From contig CM035173.1 of NCBI GenBank assembly GCA_020205615.1, positions 32,580,293-32,644,292 on the forward strand: DNA of 64,000 bases. Reading direction: 5' to 3'. The notes under the pieces are model-generated. The model did no database searches, was not told where the DNA came from, and saw nothing but the letters and a program-made list of their open reading frames with translations. The position numbers and the translations under genes were made by a program. This DNA comes from Panax quinquefolius. Taxonomy: Eukaryota > Streptophyta > Magnoliopsida > Apiales > Araliaceae. Below, piece after piece: positions 32,955 to 44,212 of this stretch (positions within the stretch are counted from its first letter, which is position 1; each line of letters starts with the position of its first letter).

Positions 32955-34230
32955 ATGGATAGTTGGAATATGGGCCAATTGATCCAGTGTTCTACATGAT
33001 CAACAAGATCATGTATCGGATAACATATATCATGGGAGATATAGGAAAACTAAGCTCTACCAATATATCTTGATCGTAAATATAATCGGTGGGCTTTGTG
33101 AAAAGAACAAAAATCCTTTTAAATAAATGTGGATTTGGGTATTTAGTTATCAAGGTGTTGTACACCAAACCGATCTTATTCTCGATATCGCCTTAGTCGA
33201 GAGATGGCACGAGACTAATACTTTTCATTTAAATCTGTGGAGAAATAACAATCACGTTAGAGGATGTTCACTTTATTTTTTGAGTTCTGCATTGGTAGGT
33301 GAAAGCCTAATTGGTCCCTCACTGCATCGCACCAATTTGAATTATTTTAGGGATTGTTTTGGAGATCAATTAGTGGTGAATATTTTAGTTCAAAAAACGC
33401 AGTCTGCAATTTCATTAGTGTGGTTGCCCGAACATTTTAATAAATGTCCCAGAATGCAACAAGATGTTGTAGAGGCGACACACGCCCGAGCATACATGTT
33501 GTGGTTGTGTGTTGCGATATTATTCCACTAATAGGAATAGAAATAGTGTGCACCCGATATTTGTCTTTATTACTAACGAAGATTGTGTAACTTACTCTTG
33601 GGGCATTATGCGGTGTTAGCATATTTATGGAATCTTTATATTACTCTTAGGAAAGGAGTTAAATACATTAATGGTTGTTCGTTACATTTACAAATTTGGG
33701 CTTATGGCGTGTAAGTATTGGAAAGCCAAACCACTTGTATATTTCAAATCATCCTTATAGTTACCAGAAAGGGCTTTACAGCATGGTCTATTTTGGAGCC
33801 AGTTATCACCGGTAGCGTGAGAATCCCCCTCACCATTTGTCATTTCTACAGGGAGTTAGATATTAAGCCCACATGTGGGATGTGGTTTGGCCACACTTCA
33901 TAATGTGGGATGATGATATCGGTGGATTTAATTTTGAAGCGGGATTTAATTTGGGATGTCATTGGATCCGTGGGGTCCCTCGATCCACTTTGATATTGTG
34001 GAATTTCAGAATCTTGGGAATGAGTGTGATGAGGACGATTCGGGTTCACAAGGCATACCATCAATGACCAAAACCCACGGTGACCTTAAGCGTGAGAAAA
34101 ATTTAAATTTATTGATGTCGAGGATTAAGCGGCCTTGAGTGGGGAAATATATTTCACGGGAGGCATACATGGATCATCTCGAAGAGACAACAAACCGAAA
34201 TTTCGATTATGTCCCAATAGATGATTACAT
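32955..34230 (+). pseudogene. Plant mobile domain (PMD / MAIN-LIKE) gene remnant
   Basis: An ATG at 32,955 opens a region with frames that together read like the plant mobile domain found in MAIN-LIKE proteins and Mutator-type transposons. The order is a GPIDP-type start (~32,985), CGFGYL (~33,125), LVERWHETNTFHL (~33,200), GESLIGPSLHR (~33,300), a SWG and LAYLWNLYITLRKGVK stretch (~33,590-33,690), YRELD (~33,850) and FDIVEFQNLG (~33,980). The longest piece is 134 residues (33,127-33,531). Stops and frameshifts separate the pieces. The function of the domain in elements is unknown; related host proteins act in silencing and meristem maintenance. The Ulp1 remnant follows on the same strand. 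Confidence 0.65.
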
Positions 34231-34895
34231 GGTGCAGGTATAGGAAAATTACATCGTTGGAAAATTCACCGTAATTCTCGACAGCAAAAACTTACCACGA
34301 TAAATTGTTATGAGCCTCGGGCCATTTACAACCAACAACACCTTATTCAAATGGTATAAAATTATATTCTTCTTTAATAAATCATGTATTGGAGTAAATA
34401 CTTAATATAATATTTATTCATATTTATTGTTAATAATATTTGTTTGTGTTTATCTTATAGCGGGTTGAGAGTCTTGAAGTCGTTACTTGATAAATTTTCA
34501 AGATTTACTCACGGTTTGCCTCCAGGGTTGGTTCTGTAAAAAAATAATTGGGATCTCCAATACGCCTATACGACTTGAGCAAGAGGTAAACAAATACCTC
34601 GGCAGAGGGGTCCCACAAATTTTGGACCACAGTCCCAAGACACATGAACTCAGCGAAGGGCTTGGGGCACAAACCCGATTATGTTGTGTCTGACAAGAGA
34701 GCTACATACCCACCCCACAAGTAATCGAGGAGCTCCATTCCCACCACCCAAGCCTACGAGGAGTGTTACATTCCATCCTTCCAAACCTATGAGGAGTGTT
34801 ACATTCCAACCAACTCTTCATTTTACGGGACTTTCGACGCCAAGGATCTAGTTCACAAAAGGTATATAGTTATGTTAATAGTGATGGTTTTAATT

Positions 34896-35690
34896 ATTAT
34901 TGTTATATAATAATAATGTACATTCGCTCTCAATCGTACAAGATGCGGAGACCACATCTCTTATGGACCAAAAGGGTCCTTATCCAAAAAGACTTAAAGA
35001 TTGGAAGGAGACATTTGTAAATAAACATATGTTTGGAAACGTGGGTGGCACCGTAAGGGATTTATATCCTTTATCACATCCACCGATTATATGCATTAGA
35101 ACACAATGCGCATCTTTGGGGCACAGGAGTTGGATATTCGAGCATGTCATCGACGCTTATATGTTGTTGCTACACGAGAGAGAGGAATACTACAGTCGCG
35201 GGAATACAAAAGGTGGTCCCAATTTGGTTTCATTAATTCATTCTTCATGCGTCTTGAAAAGGTATATGTGCCACTGCCCAGACTAACGTGAATCTTTTGC
35301 ATGGAGTTTTTTGCGATCCGTATGTTAACCAAGATGTTGGTCCACCTTTACACCTAATGCTAAATACATATTCACGCGTGTGTAGTACAATCAACGCCAT
35401 TTTGTCTTGTTCCTATTCGCAATAAGATTGGATGATTACCATAATAATTGACCCACTACTTCTGATGACACTAAGTATATTAAGTTACATGAAATGTACT
35501 TTTAATTCGCTCGAGTTCAGTATGTTTAGTTTTAAAATATTTTAATTTTGTAATGTCCTTTAATATTAAAAATTATTAACCAACTACTTTGTACATGCAG
35601 TACATTTGATACCATTTTGTTACATGCGGACCTTAAAGATTCGGCCAAAACAACACAAACTTTCAGATTGTATATCTGTTAATTCAAATA
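34896..35690 (+). pseudogene. Ulp1-like (C48) cysteine protease remnant
   Basis: The 128-residue frame at 34,900-35,286 contains WIFEHVIDAYMLLLHERE, like the substrate-side helix of C48 proteases. Downstream, in other frames, come WMITIIIDPLL near 35,425-35,460 (the position of the catalytic His-Trp motif, with the His lost) and RPKQHKLSDC near 35,640-35,672 (matching the Q-x-N-x-x-D-C active-site motif). C48 domains are carried by many plant Mutator-like elements, often with the mobile domain. The gene is broken by several stops and the His motif is damaged. Confidence 0.55.
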
Positions 35691-35788
35691 ATGATGGTAA
35701 TATTTACGATGAGTGAAGTGGTGTGGATTACTCCAGTAGATTCGGTAATCTCTTCTGTTATTTATCGATCCCAATGACCTTAAAAATG

Positions 35789-36050
35789 ATTTTATTTCTA
35801 TTTAGAAAAATCCAATTAATAATATAGATTTATTAATAATAATAAATCGTAATATAGTAGTAATGCAAGAATATAGATTTTGGGGATGGTGAAGTTTTTC
35901 TATAAGTATATATCCTCGTTAAACTTAGCAGCCTGTTTGAAGTGCTAAAAGTCGCTTGGTCAATATGACGGTATTGATGCATAGGTAATTTGTTCAAATA
36001 TACTAGTTGGTATATCCAAATTTTTTTTCCTTCTTCAAGTAATGAGAATC
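35789..36050 (-). repeat. Right terminal inverted repeat of the Mutator-like region
   Basis: Reverse complement of 27,905-28,242, including the AATATAGATTTATTAATAATAATAAATCG stretch (positions 35,820-35,850). Its outer part contains ATACTAGTTGGTATATCCAA. Confidence 0.7.
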
Positions 36051-36065
36051 ATAATATAATAAATT

Positions 36066-36080
36066 ATATATATAAAAAAA

Positions 36081-36122
<42 letters not shown>
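36066..36122. repeat. (TA)n microsatellite
   Basis: A long pure TA run directly outside the right terminal repeat. The ORF at 35,990-36,337 runs through it and is not a gene. Confidence 0.9.
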
Positions 36123-36125
<3 letters not shown>

Positions 36126-36779
36126 AAAAGATCAAAAACGGACCGGTCCGTCCGTTGGAGAACCGCGCTTACGTGCCAAATAATATGCTTTCTCCACTTG
36201 TGTGCATTAGGTTCCATATGGTATTTAAAAGCTTAAAAGAGAAGAAAAAAAAAATATTTTTAAATTATTGGAGCTTTAACTATTTTCATTTTTCACAGTA
36301 TATTTTATTCTTCTTCTTAATATTATATTTTTCGTAGAATCAATAACTAAATTTATTTTTATTGAAATAAGTTATCTTATTTTTATTTTATTTTTTCCAT
36401 ACCAATTGGAGTTGCGTGATTCACGGGACATTAGAGTGGTGAAAAAAGATGTTTTATATATCACGACATGATTTTATCGCGAGTAGACAAGTAATTCAAT
36501 TAATTATGTTAAAATTTATAAATTATATCATTATATCTGTTGGCTTGTAACTAAGGTAGAATTATAAACCATAAAGTACATTAGTATAAGATTTTTTTAA
36601 TTTCATCGTATCTCATGTATTTGCATACGTCAAGATTAATATTAATAAAAATTTATTGTTATATGTAACAGAACTTAAAATAATTTATTTTTATGAAAAA
36701 TAATTTATATGTTGATAAATTTATAATAAAATTAAAATATATATAATAAATTAAAATAAAATCGTACTTAATTTGTACA

Positions 36780-37830
36780 TATCTCTAGGACTGATCATTC
36801 GATTATAATCGAACCGAATATGTTATTTGGTTATAATCGAAAATCAAAATTTGTATAATTTTGATGTCCAATCAAATAATCGAATTACCGAGTAACCGAA
36901 TTTATTATTCAGTTGTTCGGGTAACCGAAATTTTCTCAAACAAAACCCAACAATGCAAGCAGCATACATGTTATGGCGCCTCCTTTGCTCTCCAGCAGAT
37001 ACATCTTCAACCCAGACAAGGGCGCATAGTGCACAATTATTCAGACGACAAGGACCATCAAGAGAGAGGTAATCTAAAGAGAAGCAAATACATAAGGGGG
37101 AAAAATAAGCGATCGCAGGATAAAATCTGTGCAGAGTTTCTGAAGCAAATCAAATACTTGCAGACGAATATAAATAAGATAAGAGTTTGAGGAGTCAACC
37201 GAATATAACCCCTGAGTACAAAAATGTTCAATTTAAAAATTCAAAATAAAAAACAAGTAGCCTCAAGCCAATCACTAACCATGCCAGATTTTATTTTTTT
37301 CCTGAAAAATATCGATAAGCTATCAAGCAGGGAGAGAAATAAAGTAGATACTTCGGAGTCGATAAATACTGTCGGAGGCTCGAAGATGAGGTTCCGTCCA
37401 AATTTTGGTCCGTTGTTGGAGGCCGAACAAAATCGTGACTTGCGATTTAGGGACTGGGGAGACTTTTGGGTTTGGGGCTTAGGGACTTAGGGTTAGGGCA
37501 GATTGAGATGAGAGATTGATGAGTGAGATATTAGAGATGGGAGATGGAGAAATTAGAGATGGGAGACTGATGACGGTGAGAGTGAAGAGTTCATTTTCGG
37601 TTATTATGACTTATGAGAGTGAGAGTGAACTTTAAACTTTTATTTTTTTAAAGGTTATATTCGATTAACCGAATAACACAAAATTGAACCCGTAAATCGA
37701 AAAAAAAAATCAGATATAACTAAATTATAAAAAATATCCGAATTATTAAGAAATTTTGATTAAATTATTTTGATTCTATTCAATTATATCCGTTTTTTTG
37801 TTTAGTCTTACAAATCTCTGTATCTATATG
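36780..37830. other. Possible non-autonomous element with CCGAATAACCGAA-type edges
   Basis: Both edges are made of TCGAACCGAATA / GTAACCGAA / TTAACCGAATAAC motifs in opposite orientation (36,790-36,940 and 37,645-37,790). The less AT-rich middle (36,950-37,620) includes a stretch reading GGGACTTAGGGTTAGGG. On the minus strand the middle looks like a gene 5' untranslated region (CTAACCCTAA, CT-rich), so it may be a captured gene fragment. The ORFs at 36,861-37,490 show no recognised motif. Confidence 0.3.
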
Positions 37831-38385
37831 CGTGACAATTATAATTTATAATTATGTAAAACTCTTCACAATATATTGCAATATTCTATTTTTATCGCAA
37901 GGACTCTAGGGTGATTGCAGGCTAGCAGCACTACTTATAAAATGGGTGGAGCCCACACAAACATGCAACCACATGGCCCACCAAATTCAAACGAGGCCAA
38001 GGATTGGGGGCCCACTGGAAGTAGTAGTAGCACAAATAGAACGGAGATTAGACTAATACTGGTAAACTTTAAAAGATCACCGCCGCCACGTGCGGTGTCG
38101 GAACAGTCAAAGTTTTTGAGATTTTAAAAAGATTAAATAAGTAAATGAACACTACGTGTTAGCATATTATTGGTTGCTTGACGTGTGAATTGCATTATAT
38201 AGAAACAAGAGTTGCATTGTTCTGCTCGTCGGAGTTAAAGAGAGCTGCCCGTTGCGTAGGCGGCCCGCGCACTCTTGTCTCTTTTTTTAAGTCACGCTTT
38301 ATGTTTCCAATATTGGCCCTAAAAGTTTACCTCTAATCACAGTTTGGTCCTCCTCCCAAATTGGAAAGAGACATGTGCATTCATT
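37831..38385. other. Spacer, nothing recognised
   Basis: Mixed composition with a few GC-richer words (GGGCCCACTGG near 38,010; GGCGGCCCGCGCAC near 38,260). Small frames lack family motifs. Confidence 0.5.
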
Positions 38386-38720
38386 AGAACATCTTCAACA
38401 GTTTCTTCAATTAATTTGGGATATTTAAATAGGCCAGTCATATCAAAAAAATTATTTCCAACAGTCTCTTCAGTCTTAGTAAGCAATCTCCTTCTTTCTC
38501 TTCAAATCTGTAACCTCATTCTCTCTCTTCAAAATATTTATGAAAGATTAAAATATTTATTTTGCTTGATGGGTTTACTGTACAGCTCATTAAATTGAAG
38601 AGACCGATAAAAATATAAAATATGAAAATAATAAATAATATTTTTTAAATTATTACATAAGTCAATAAATTTTAATTAATATTTTTTTTTTATTACTAGG
38701 ATTAAAGATGCTCTTAAGAG
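38386..38720. mobile_element. MITE-like element with AGAACATCTTCAACAG ends
   Basis: The left AGAACATCTT and right AAGATGCTCT edges are inverted. CAACAGTYTCTTCA is repeated inside the left part (38,397 and 38,459). The edges resemble the widespread GAGCATCTCCAACAG class of plant MITEs. No transposase. Confidence 0.4.
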
Positions 38721-39276
38721 TCCTCCATTACTAAAAATCTGACTTAGTAGTTTCTATGTCAACACAAAAGTTTGGTGTACCCTCACTAGTATAGTTGCCC
38801 CATCATAATTTGCCTCATGTGATAATACCAACTCTATTTTAAAGAAGAGAACCTCTTTTTTTTTTTCTAAAGATAATTTGTAAAATTTTAAATTTATTAC
38901 ATTTTATGTTTGTTTTAAGAATAATAATTTGTAATTAATAATACTTTTCAAATAATTTGTAATAATTTCATTTATATTAACTAGATTCTCATAGATAAAT
39001 CTGAAGAGATCCTAAGCCTGTTATTGAAAGTCTTGTTCGGAGATGAGATACATAATTTGGTCACTTTATATGGCATTATTCATATTATACTCAAGAGATT
39101 ATTTATGTTGGTTATGAAATTTATTTGTATTTGTAATAATAATATCCCTCTGTCGTTCAAATTATTAATTATAATTACCTCACATAAATTCTAATCAATT
39201 TCAAATTTCAAGATTTTATAATTAACTTTTAAAAATTAAAATGAGACTGCTTTTTCAGAACAAATATAGTGTAGAG
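38721..39276. other. AT-rich spacer upstream of the GATA gene
   Basis: No gene. A solitary ATCCCTCTGTCGTTCAAATT at 39,147 resembles one Stowaway-type terminus, but no partner is clear. Confidence 0.4.
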
Positions 39277-39452
39277 TATTCCTCTCATTCATAAAAATGA
39301 TTTTATTTGTCAAAAATAATTATTTTGAGAAGAAGAAAATCCCATTTTTCTTATAGTGGTATAAAATAATATAATAATACAATGTTATTAAGTTTATCAT
39401 CATAATTCTATTTTAATAATAGAAAATAAAACTCTTTTAGAATAAAGGAGTA
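39277..39452. mobile_element. Candidate Stowaway-like MITE (176 bp)
   Basis: Left TATTCCTCTCATTCATAAAA and right, in reverse complement, TACTCCTTTATTCTAAAAG form imperfect terminal inverted repeats with TA at both borders. Short and without open frame. Confidence 0.4.
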
Positions 39453-40167
39453 AAATTTTGAGTTTAAAATAAAAAGCAAAAGACATTAGAAAAATAATTA
39501 ATACGATCACTTAAAGCTTGATATTTGTTAATTAAAATATGAGTGATATTATATATGTCATTTTATTATTTACTATTTGATCATTATATATTTCAAATAT
39601 ATAATTGGACTTAATTGATGACTGAATATTTTTTTTCCGACTTTACGTCAGGATATGTCAAAAAATAAAATAAAATAATATACTCTACAACAAAAAATAA
39701 AATAAAATACATCACTAAAATTAATTTGAAAATATTTTTAAATTTTAAAGTCATTAAAATATTTTATACTTTTTAATTATCAAATAACTTTTTAAGTTCA
39801 AATATTATTTTATTAAAATAATTTAATTTATTAAAATATATTAATCCTTATGATAAAAAATGGTTAGTGGTTGAATTTTATCAAATATACTAAACTAGAT
39901 GGTAATTCAAGTGAGAGCATGAAAATAGCATGAACAAAAAAGGTAGAACATCATTGCCTTAGTAAACGTAAAAAATAATACTAATATAAAATATAAAATA
40001 TAAAATAAATAGAAGAGGAGAAATAAAAACAGGCCAAAAATCGTCATCCCCTGGTTGCCAGCCATCCAAAGGATTCTGCTTTGTTGATAATATACCCAAC
40101 TGAAATGAAAACAGAGTCCCAATAACCTTTCTCTCTCCAAAAATACACAAAACAAAACCCTTTGCAG

Positions 40168-40213
40168 CTTTTCTTTCTCTCTATTTATCTCCTTTGATTC
40201 TCTCTCTCTAGAA
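40168..40213 (+). promoter_or_regulatory. CT-rich leader of the GATA gene
   Basis: TTTTCTTTCTCTCTATTTATC...TCTCTCTCTCTAGAA immediately precedes the start ATG at 40,214. Pyrimidine-rich leaders of this kind are common in plant 5' untranslated regions. An A at position -3 supports the start. A TATA-like AAAATAAATAG lies near 40,000. Confidence 0.5.
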
Positions 40214-41863
40214 ATGGAGGCTCTGGACGCACCATGCTTGATGATGGATGATGACCTTCTCAACTTCTCCCTTCTTGAGGATGAAGACGAAGATGGCAAC
40301 AAAACTAAAAACCCTTCGTCCTCTTCCTCAAACCCTAACTCCCAAGACCCAGATGATCACAGCCGTTCATTTCCTGTAAGTTTCTTCTCCATTTTCAGTT
40401 ATTCCGTTTTTGCCCCTTCAAAACCCAGGCCGAGTTTTTGTTTGACTCTGGCGCTTTTGGGGTTTCCTGTGTTTTTGGGGTCAAAATCGTCGTGACTCGG
40501 CTGGGCCGGACGAGTTGTGGGTGAGTTGGTTTCGAGTTGACCCGGTAAGGGTCTGTACTGGGTGAGTGGTTTAACGGCAACTATGTAATGAAAAGGAAAC
40601 GTACGGGTTGATTGACTCGGTGTTACTATTTTGGTAGAGGCTGAAATGACTATTCTGTCCCTTGAAACCCTAATTTTTGTGTAAATAGTTAATGTGCTTT
40701 TGGAAGGGTACATTTGACATTAAATTTGTCTGTGAGGGAGTCTAAATTATTGGGGGCTGACTGAGCTGTATTTATTTTATTTTCATATCCTTGATATGCA
40801 GTCCTCACTAATGTTGAAAGTTGGAATTATTTTCAAAAGACAATTTTATCCTGCACCAAACATTCTATTTACTGCATAACCAATTCAACAAGAAAGAGTT
40901 TTGACTTTATTGTACAATTTGGCAAGTACAGTAACATGCAACATGTTACATAATGGTCCATTATTCAAATGAGATGGGCCCGCTGTGTACATATCCATTT
41001 GATTTTTATTAGTCAATTTACGAAAATTTTAAAATTCAAATTGATCCGAATTTATTTAATTTTAATTAATGTAATATAGAAAAAATATTATTATGTACAA
41101 AAATGTTATTTCAAAGTTACAATAAAAGTTTATATCACAATTTGAATTTGTTAGGATTTCGAACAGAGGCAGTAGTTCTATGGGGGGCACTTCATCTTTA
41201 ACCGAGTTAACTCAATTTCTTGGAGAGTTGGTACTGATTACTGAGTCATTTGTTGTCCCCACCCAGGAATTTGCAGAGGAAGAACTTGAGTGGTTATTGA
41301 ACAAAGATGCATTCCCCGCACTTGAGACTGCCCTGGATATTTTCTCGCCTCAGCAGAATCACCTAAGCCCAATATCTGTGCTCGAAAACAACAGCAACAG
41401 CAGTACCATTATGACCTATTGTGGGACCCTTCCAGTTCCGGTAAGCTTCCCTGTTCGTGCCCGGAGCAAACGTAGGCGAAGAAGACGAAGAGGGTTCCCA
41501 GAGTTGCCCGGGCAGCAGGGCTGGTGGTGGAACCAAGTGAACATCAAGAATGTGAAGCAAGAATTCCCAAAGCCATCACCAACAGTCACCAGTGGTACTG
41601 CAATTGGTAGAAGGTGCCAGCATTGCCTAGCTGAGAAGACCCCACAATGGCGTGCTGGCCCCATGGGGCCTAAAACTTTATGCAATGCTTGCGGGGTGCG
41701 GTACAAGTCGGGCCGGCTCGTGCCAGAGTATCGCCCGGCCAGTAGTCCCACATTCTCGAGTGAGCTGCATTCGAATTCTCACAGGAAGATTATGGAGATG
41801 AGAAGGCAGTGTCAGGTGGGAGAGGTGATGACGAATGAAGCCTGTGGATATAGGGTAGGATAG
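40214..41863 (+). CDS. GATA zinc-finger transcription factor, subfamily I, 2 exons
   Basis: Exon 1 is 40,214-40,375 (54 codons, donor CCT|GTAAGT). Exon 2 is 41,267-41,863 (acceptor CCCCACCCAG|GAA, in phase, stop TAG), giving 252 residues. Order: acidic N-terminus (MMDDDLLNF, EDEDEDG, ~10-28); EELEWL motif (~58-64) shared by plant A-type GATA factors; basic nuclear-localisation stretch RARSKRRRRRRR (~118-129); and a single zinc finger C171-x2-C174-x18-C193-x2-C196 with TPQWRAGPMGPKTLCNACGVR. It is followed by YKSGRLVPEYRPASSPTF and SNSHRKIMEMRR, the conserved tail. Such proteins bind WGATAR sites in promoters, often in light and development responses. The 18-residue loop places it in subfamily I. 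The intron is 891 bases; retained AT-rich repeats in it are short. The length and intron position near the LEWL motif are usual for the family. Confidence 0.93.
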
Positions 41864-44088
41864 GGTGAGTAGCTCAATTTAAATTAAATTTTCTGACTCC
41901 TATCCTTTTTAGCATAGTTACATTAGGAATTAGGATTTGTTGTAACGGTCTAGATGGTTAGTGAACAACCATATTTGTTTACTTTAATTCAATTTTATTA
42001 GGGGAATTTTGGTTTTAGTGTGCTTTGTTATGCAATAGAATTAGAAAAAAAGAAACCCTGAAAAAAGTGGTTTGGTTTTTGCCGTTGATTATACCTTTGT
42101 TCTCTCTACTTTTCTTGCTTGGATTGGGGAGGATGAATTTTGGATTGCAGAATTGAGGGTTTTGCTGAATTTTAAATGCAGAAAGTTTTCTTATCCCAGC
42201 TAACATTGATGGTTAGTCGATAATTTGCTGTTGATTGAGTTGTAGTCTGTTACTGTTGATTGGACACAGGTTTAAACCTTCTGCGGATTCTAAAGAAAGG
42301 ATACTTGAGGTTTGATTGTTAATGATATTTTAGCAACCTTATAAACTTAAAAATAGTGTTGGCGAAACTCCTTTTTACTTTATATCTATTTTTTTTCTTT
42401 TTAAATATGTTCTCTTAAATTTTGTTTGACTAATATAACTCAACCTCGAGTTTCAATCAAGCAATGGTTGGATGTTTGGTAGCTTCGAGGTAATAGGTTT
42501 ATTTCAGTTCTGGCTGAGGTCTGTGCAATTCTTTCTACCCTTCTTATTGAATAGAGGTTTATAAAGATTGTAAATAAGATTATTGATCATCGGATATCTG
42601 CTATTCATATGTGATTCCTTTTATCTCAAGTCTTAACTATTAGAGTAGGCTTTTGTACTTTATGTTATAAACATTTTTCGGTTATAATTGTTAACCTTAT
42701 ATTGTTGAATAAAACTGTAAAGATGGAGTTTCGAGATTTCATCTCTCATCTTCTTGAAAAGGGGGTGTCGGGAATTATTTCCTCTGTTGTTGTCAGTTTG
42801 TCAATAGCGTTGAACAATGGAGAGCTGAAAAGAGGGTATGCGCTTTTTATTTTTGAGATGTCATTAAAGGGTCATTGCTTGCTGAATGTTTGACCTGTTG
42901 TATATGTATGTGAGAATGCAGGTTTGAGCATGAGAGCGGTCATGAGTTCATTCTGCACTCAGTCTAGTCACACTCAATCACAGTGGATCAGGTAATATTT
43001 TTTGGTTAGCTATAGAACATAAGTGGTTTAGTTTGTGCTGTACCTGATATATATTAAAGAACAGGAAGCTTTCATTTACTGTTGACAAATGACCGACTTA
43101 GATTCGAGTAAAAATGCTTAATAGTATTGTTGTGATTCATCTTTAGGTAAAAGTGCTTGATAGTATGGTGTCGAATACTTGTTACATTAAAGTAAAGTGG
43201 AAGATGGAATGGGCGAAGGGGGCCAACCTACTTGTATTTTAGCCTTTACCATGATGTTTGTAATGCTTTCTTTCTTCTCTTATGCAAATCGTTAAGCAAC
43301 TTGGGTCCCTTTGCCATGTGGGAGGTGGGATTTTCCTTGATGGGAATTATGTGAATGCACCCATTCTTTAGCTCTCAAAAAATACATTATTCATATTGAA
43401 TAATGAGTTATGGAGGGCCATGCCATATTTTGTTTAGATTTAACACGAAATGGTTGCATTTGATACACGTATCATCCGTAGATTGTGATATAATATAATT
43501 TTAGATTCAGCACACATGGCTGCATCGCTGCCTATTTTTTTATGGAGATCATTATGTAGAATTATTGAAGTTATGTTTGTTTTTTCTTCTTTGATGGGTT
43601 TCAGAACACTTGTTTTGCCGATTGAAACAACAAAACAAAACATTAGGAGACAAGAAGTATGGCACTTGTTTTTGTGGATGATTAGTTGACTTGGATAACA
43701 TTGAGGTTGTGAGTTGAATTTATTAACTGCATATTAGGAGTATGACAAATTGATTCATTTGCAGAACCTCGACATCTTTTAAGTAATTGAGAATTTAGTT
43801 GCATAGTTTCTCAATGTTTTGGGTGTGTATTTTTAAGTTCTAAAAGTTAGGTTCCTAAATTGTAACACTCATTGGTACATATTTCAAAGTTTCTGACTTT
43901 GTATAGTCTGGACAACTAAGGATATTTGAAAACTTTAGAAGTTCATCCATAACAAAATACAATCATCTTGAATTGCATTTATAATTATTTTAAAAGTTTA
44001 AAATAAATGGAAAAGCAACATAAAGTTCCCTCTTTCATGCGTAAGATATTGAGAGCTTTTATATATATGAGATTAAGGGAGGTGGGTG
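41864..44088. other. GATA 3' flank and spacer
   Basis: Presumed 3' untranslated region followed by AT-rich sequence. A stretch at 42,923-42,991 is bounded by TGCAG and GTAATA and could be a non-coding exon, but nothing else supports it. Small frames at 42,015-42,206, 42,702-42,893 and 43,440-43,643 carry no recognised motif. Confidence 0.4.
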
Positions 44089-44140
44089 AATCACCATTAT
44101 TAATAATGGTAAATCTATAATATTTTTTGTTATTTTTGCA

Positions 44141-44212
44141 ACAAAAGTGTCGTTGTAGATGTATAGTGACGGTAAAAACCGTCGTTATAGGATCTATAGC
44201 GACACTTTTGTT
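44141..44212. repeat. Hairpin with GTCGCTATA-type arms
   Basis: Arms of about 33 bases (44,141-44,173 and 44,178-44,212) pair through ACAAAAGTGTCG...GTGACGGT and ACCGTCGTT...GCGACACTTTTGT with a 4-base loop. GCGACGGT...ACCGTCGC tips are typical of remnants of CACTA-like plant elements. Related ACCGTCGTC/ACCGTCGCT words recur at 45,850-45,940. Confidence 0.65.

Larger units (their letters stand above)
27905..36050. mobile_element. Decayed Mutator-like region with transposase and PMD/Ulp1 remnants
   Basis: The outer pair 27,905-28,242 and 35,789-36,050 are long inverted repeats of each other, sharing GGATATACCAACTA and the stretch through AATTGGATTTTTCTAAATAG. Between them are a FAR1-type transposase remnant on the minus strand and a plant mobile domain plus Ulp1-like protease remnant on the plus strand, transcribed away from each other. 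Two shorter relatives of the terminal repeat lie inside (about 31,575-31,690 and 32,455-32,700). The region is therefore either one 8.1-kb element or two adjacent elements of one family. All frames are broken. Confidence 0.6.

Noticed and set aside
37479..37499. Telomere-like GGGACTTAGGGTTAGGG
   Set aside because: Only one or two TTTAGGG-like units; too short for an interstitial telomere. It probably belongs to a gene leader-like stretch where CCCTAA boxes are common.
41363..41751. Minus-strand ORFs over GATA exon 2
   Set aside because: Antisense shadows of the zinc-finger exon.
42702..42893. 63-residue ORF downstream of the GATA gene
   Set aside because: No recognised motif, short, and in AT-rich 3' flank.
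42923..42991. Possible non-coding 3' exon of the GATA transcript
   Set aside because: Flanked by AG and GT but with no other support; such dinucleotides are expected by chance.
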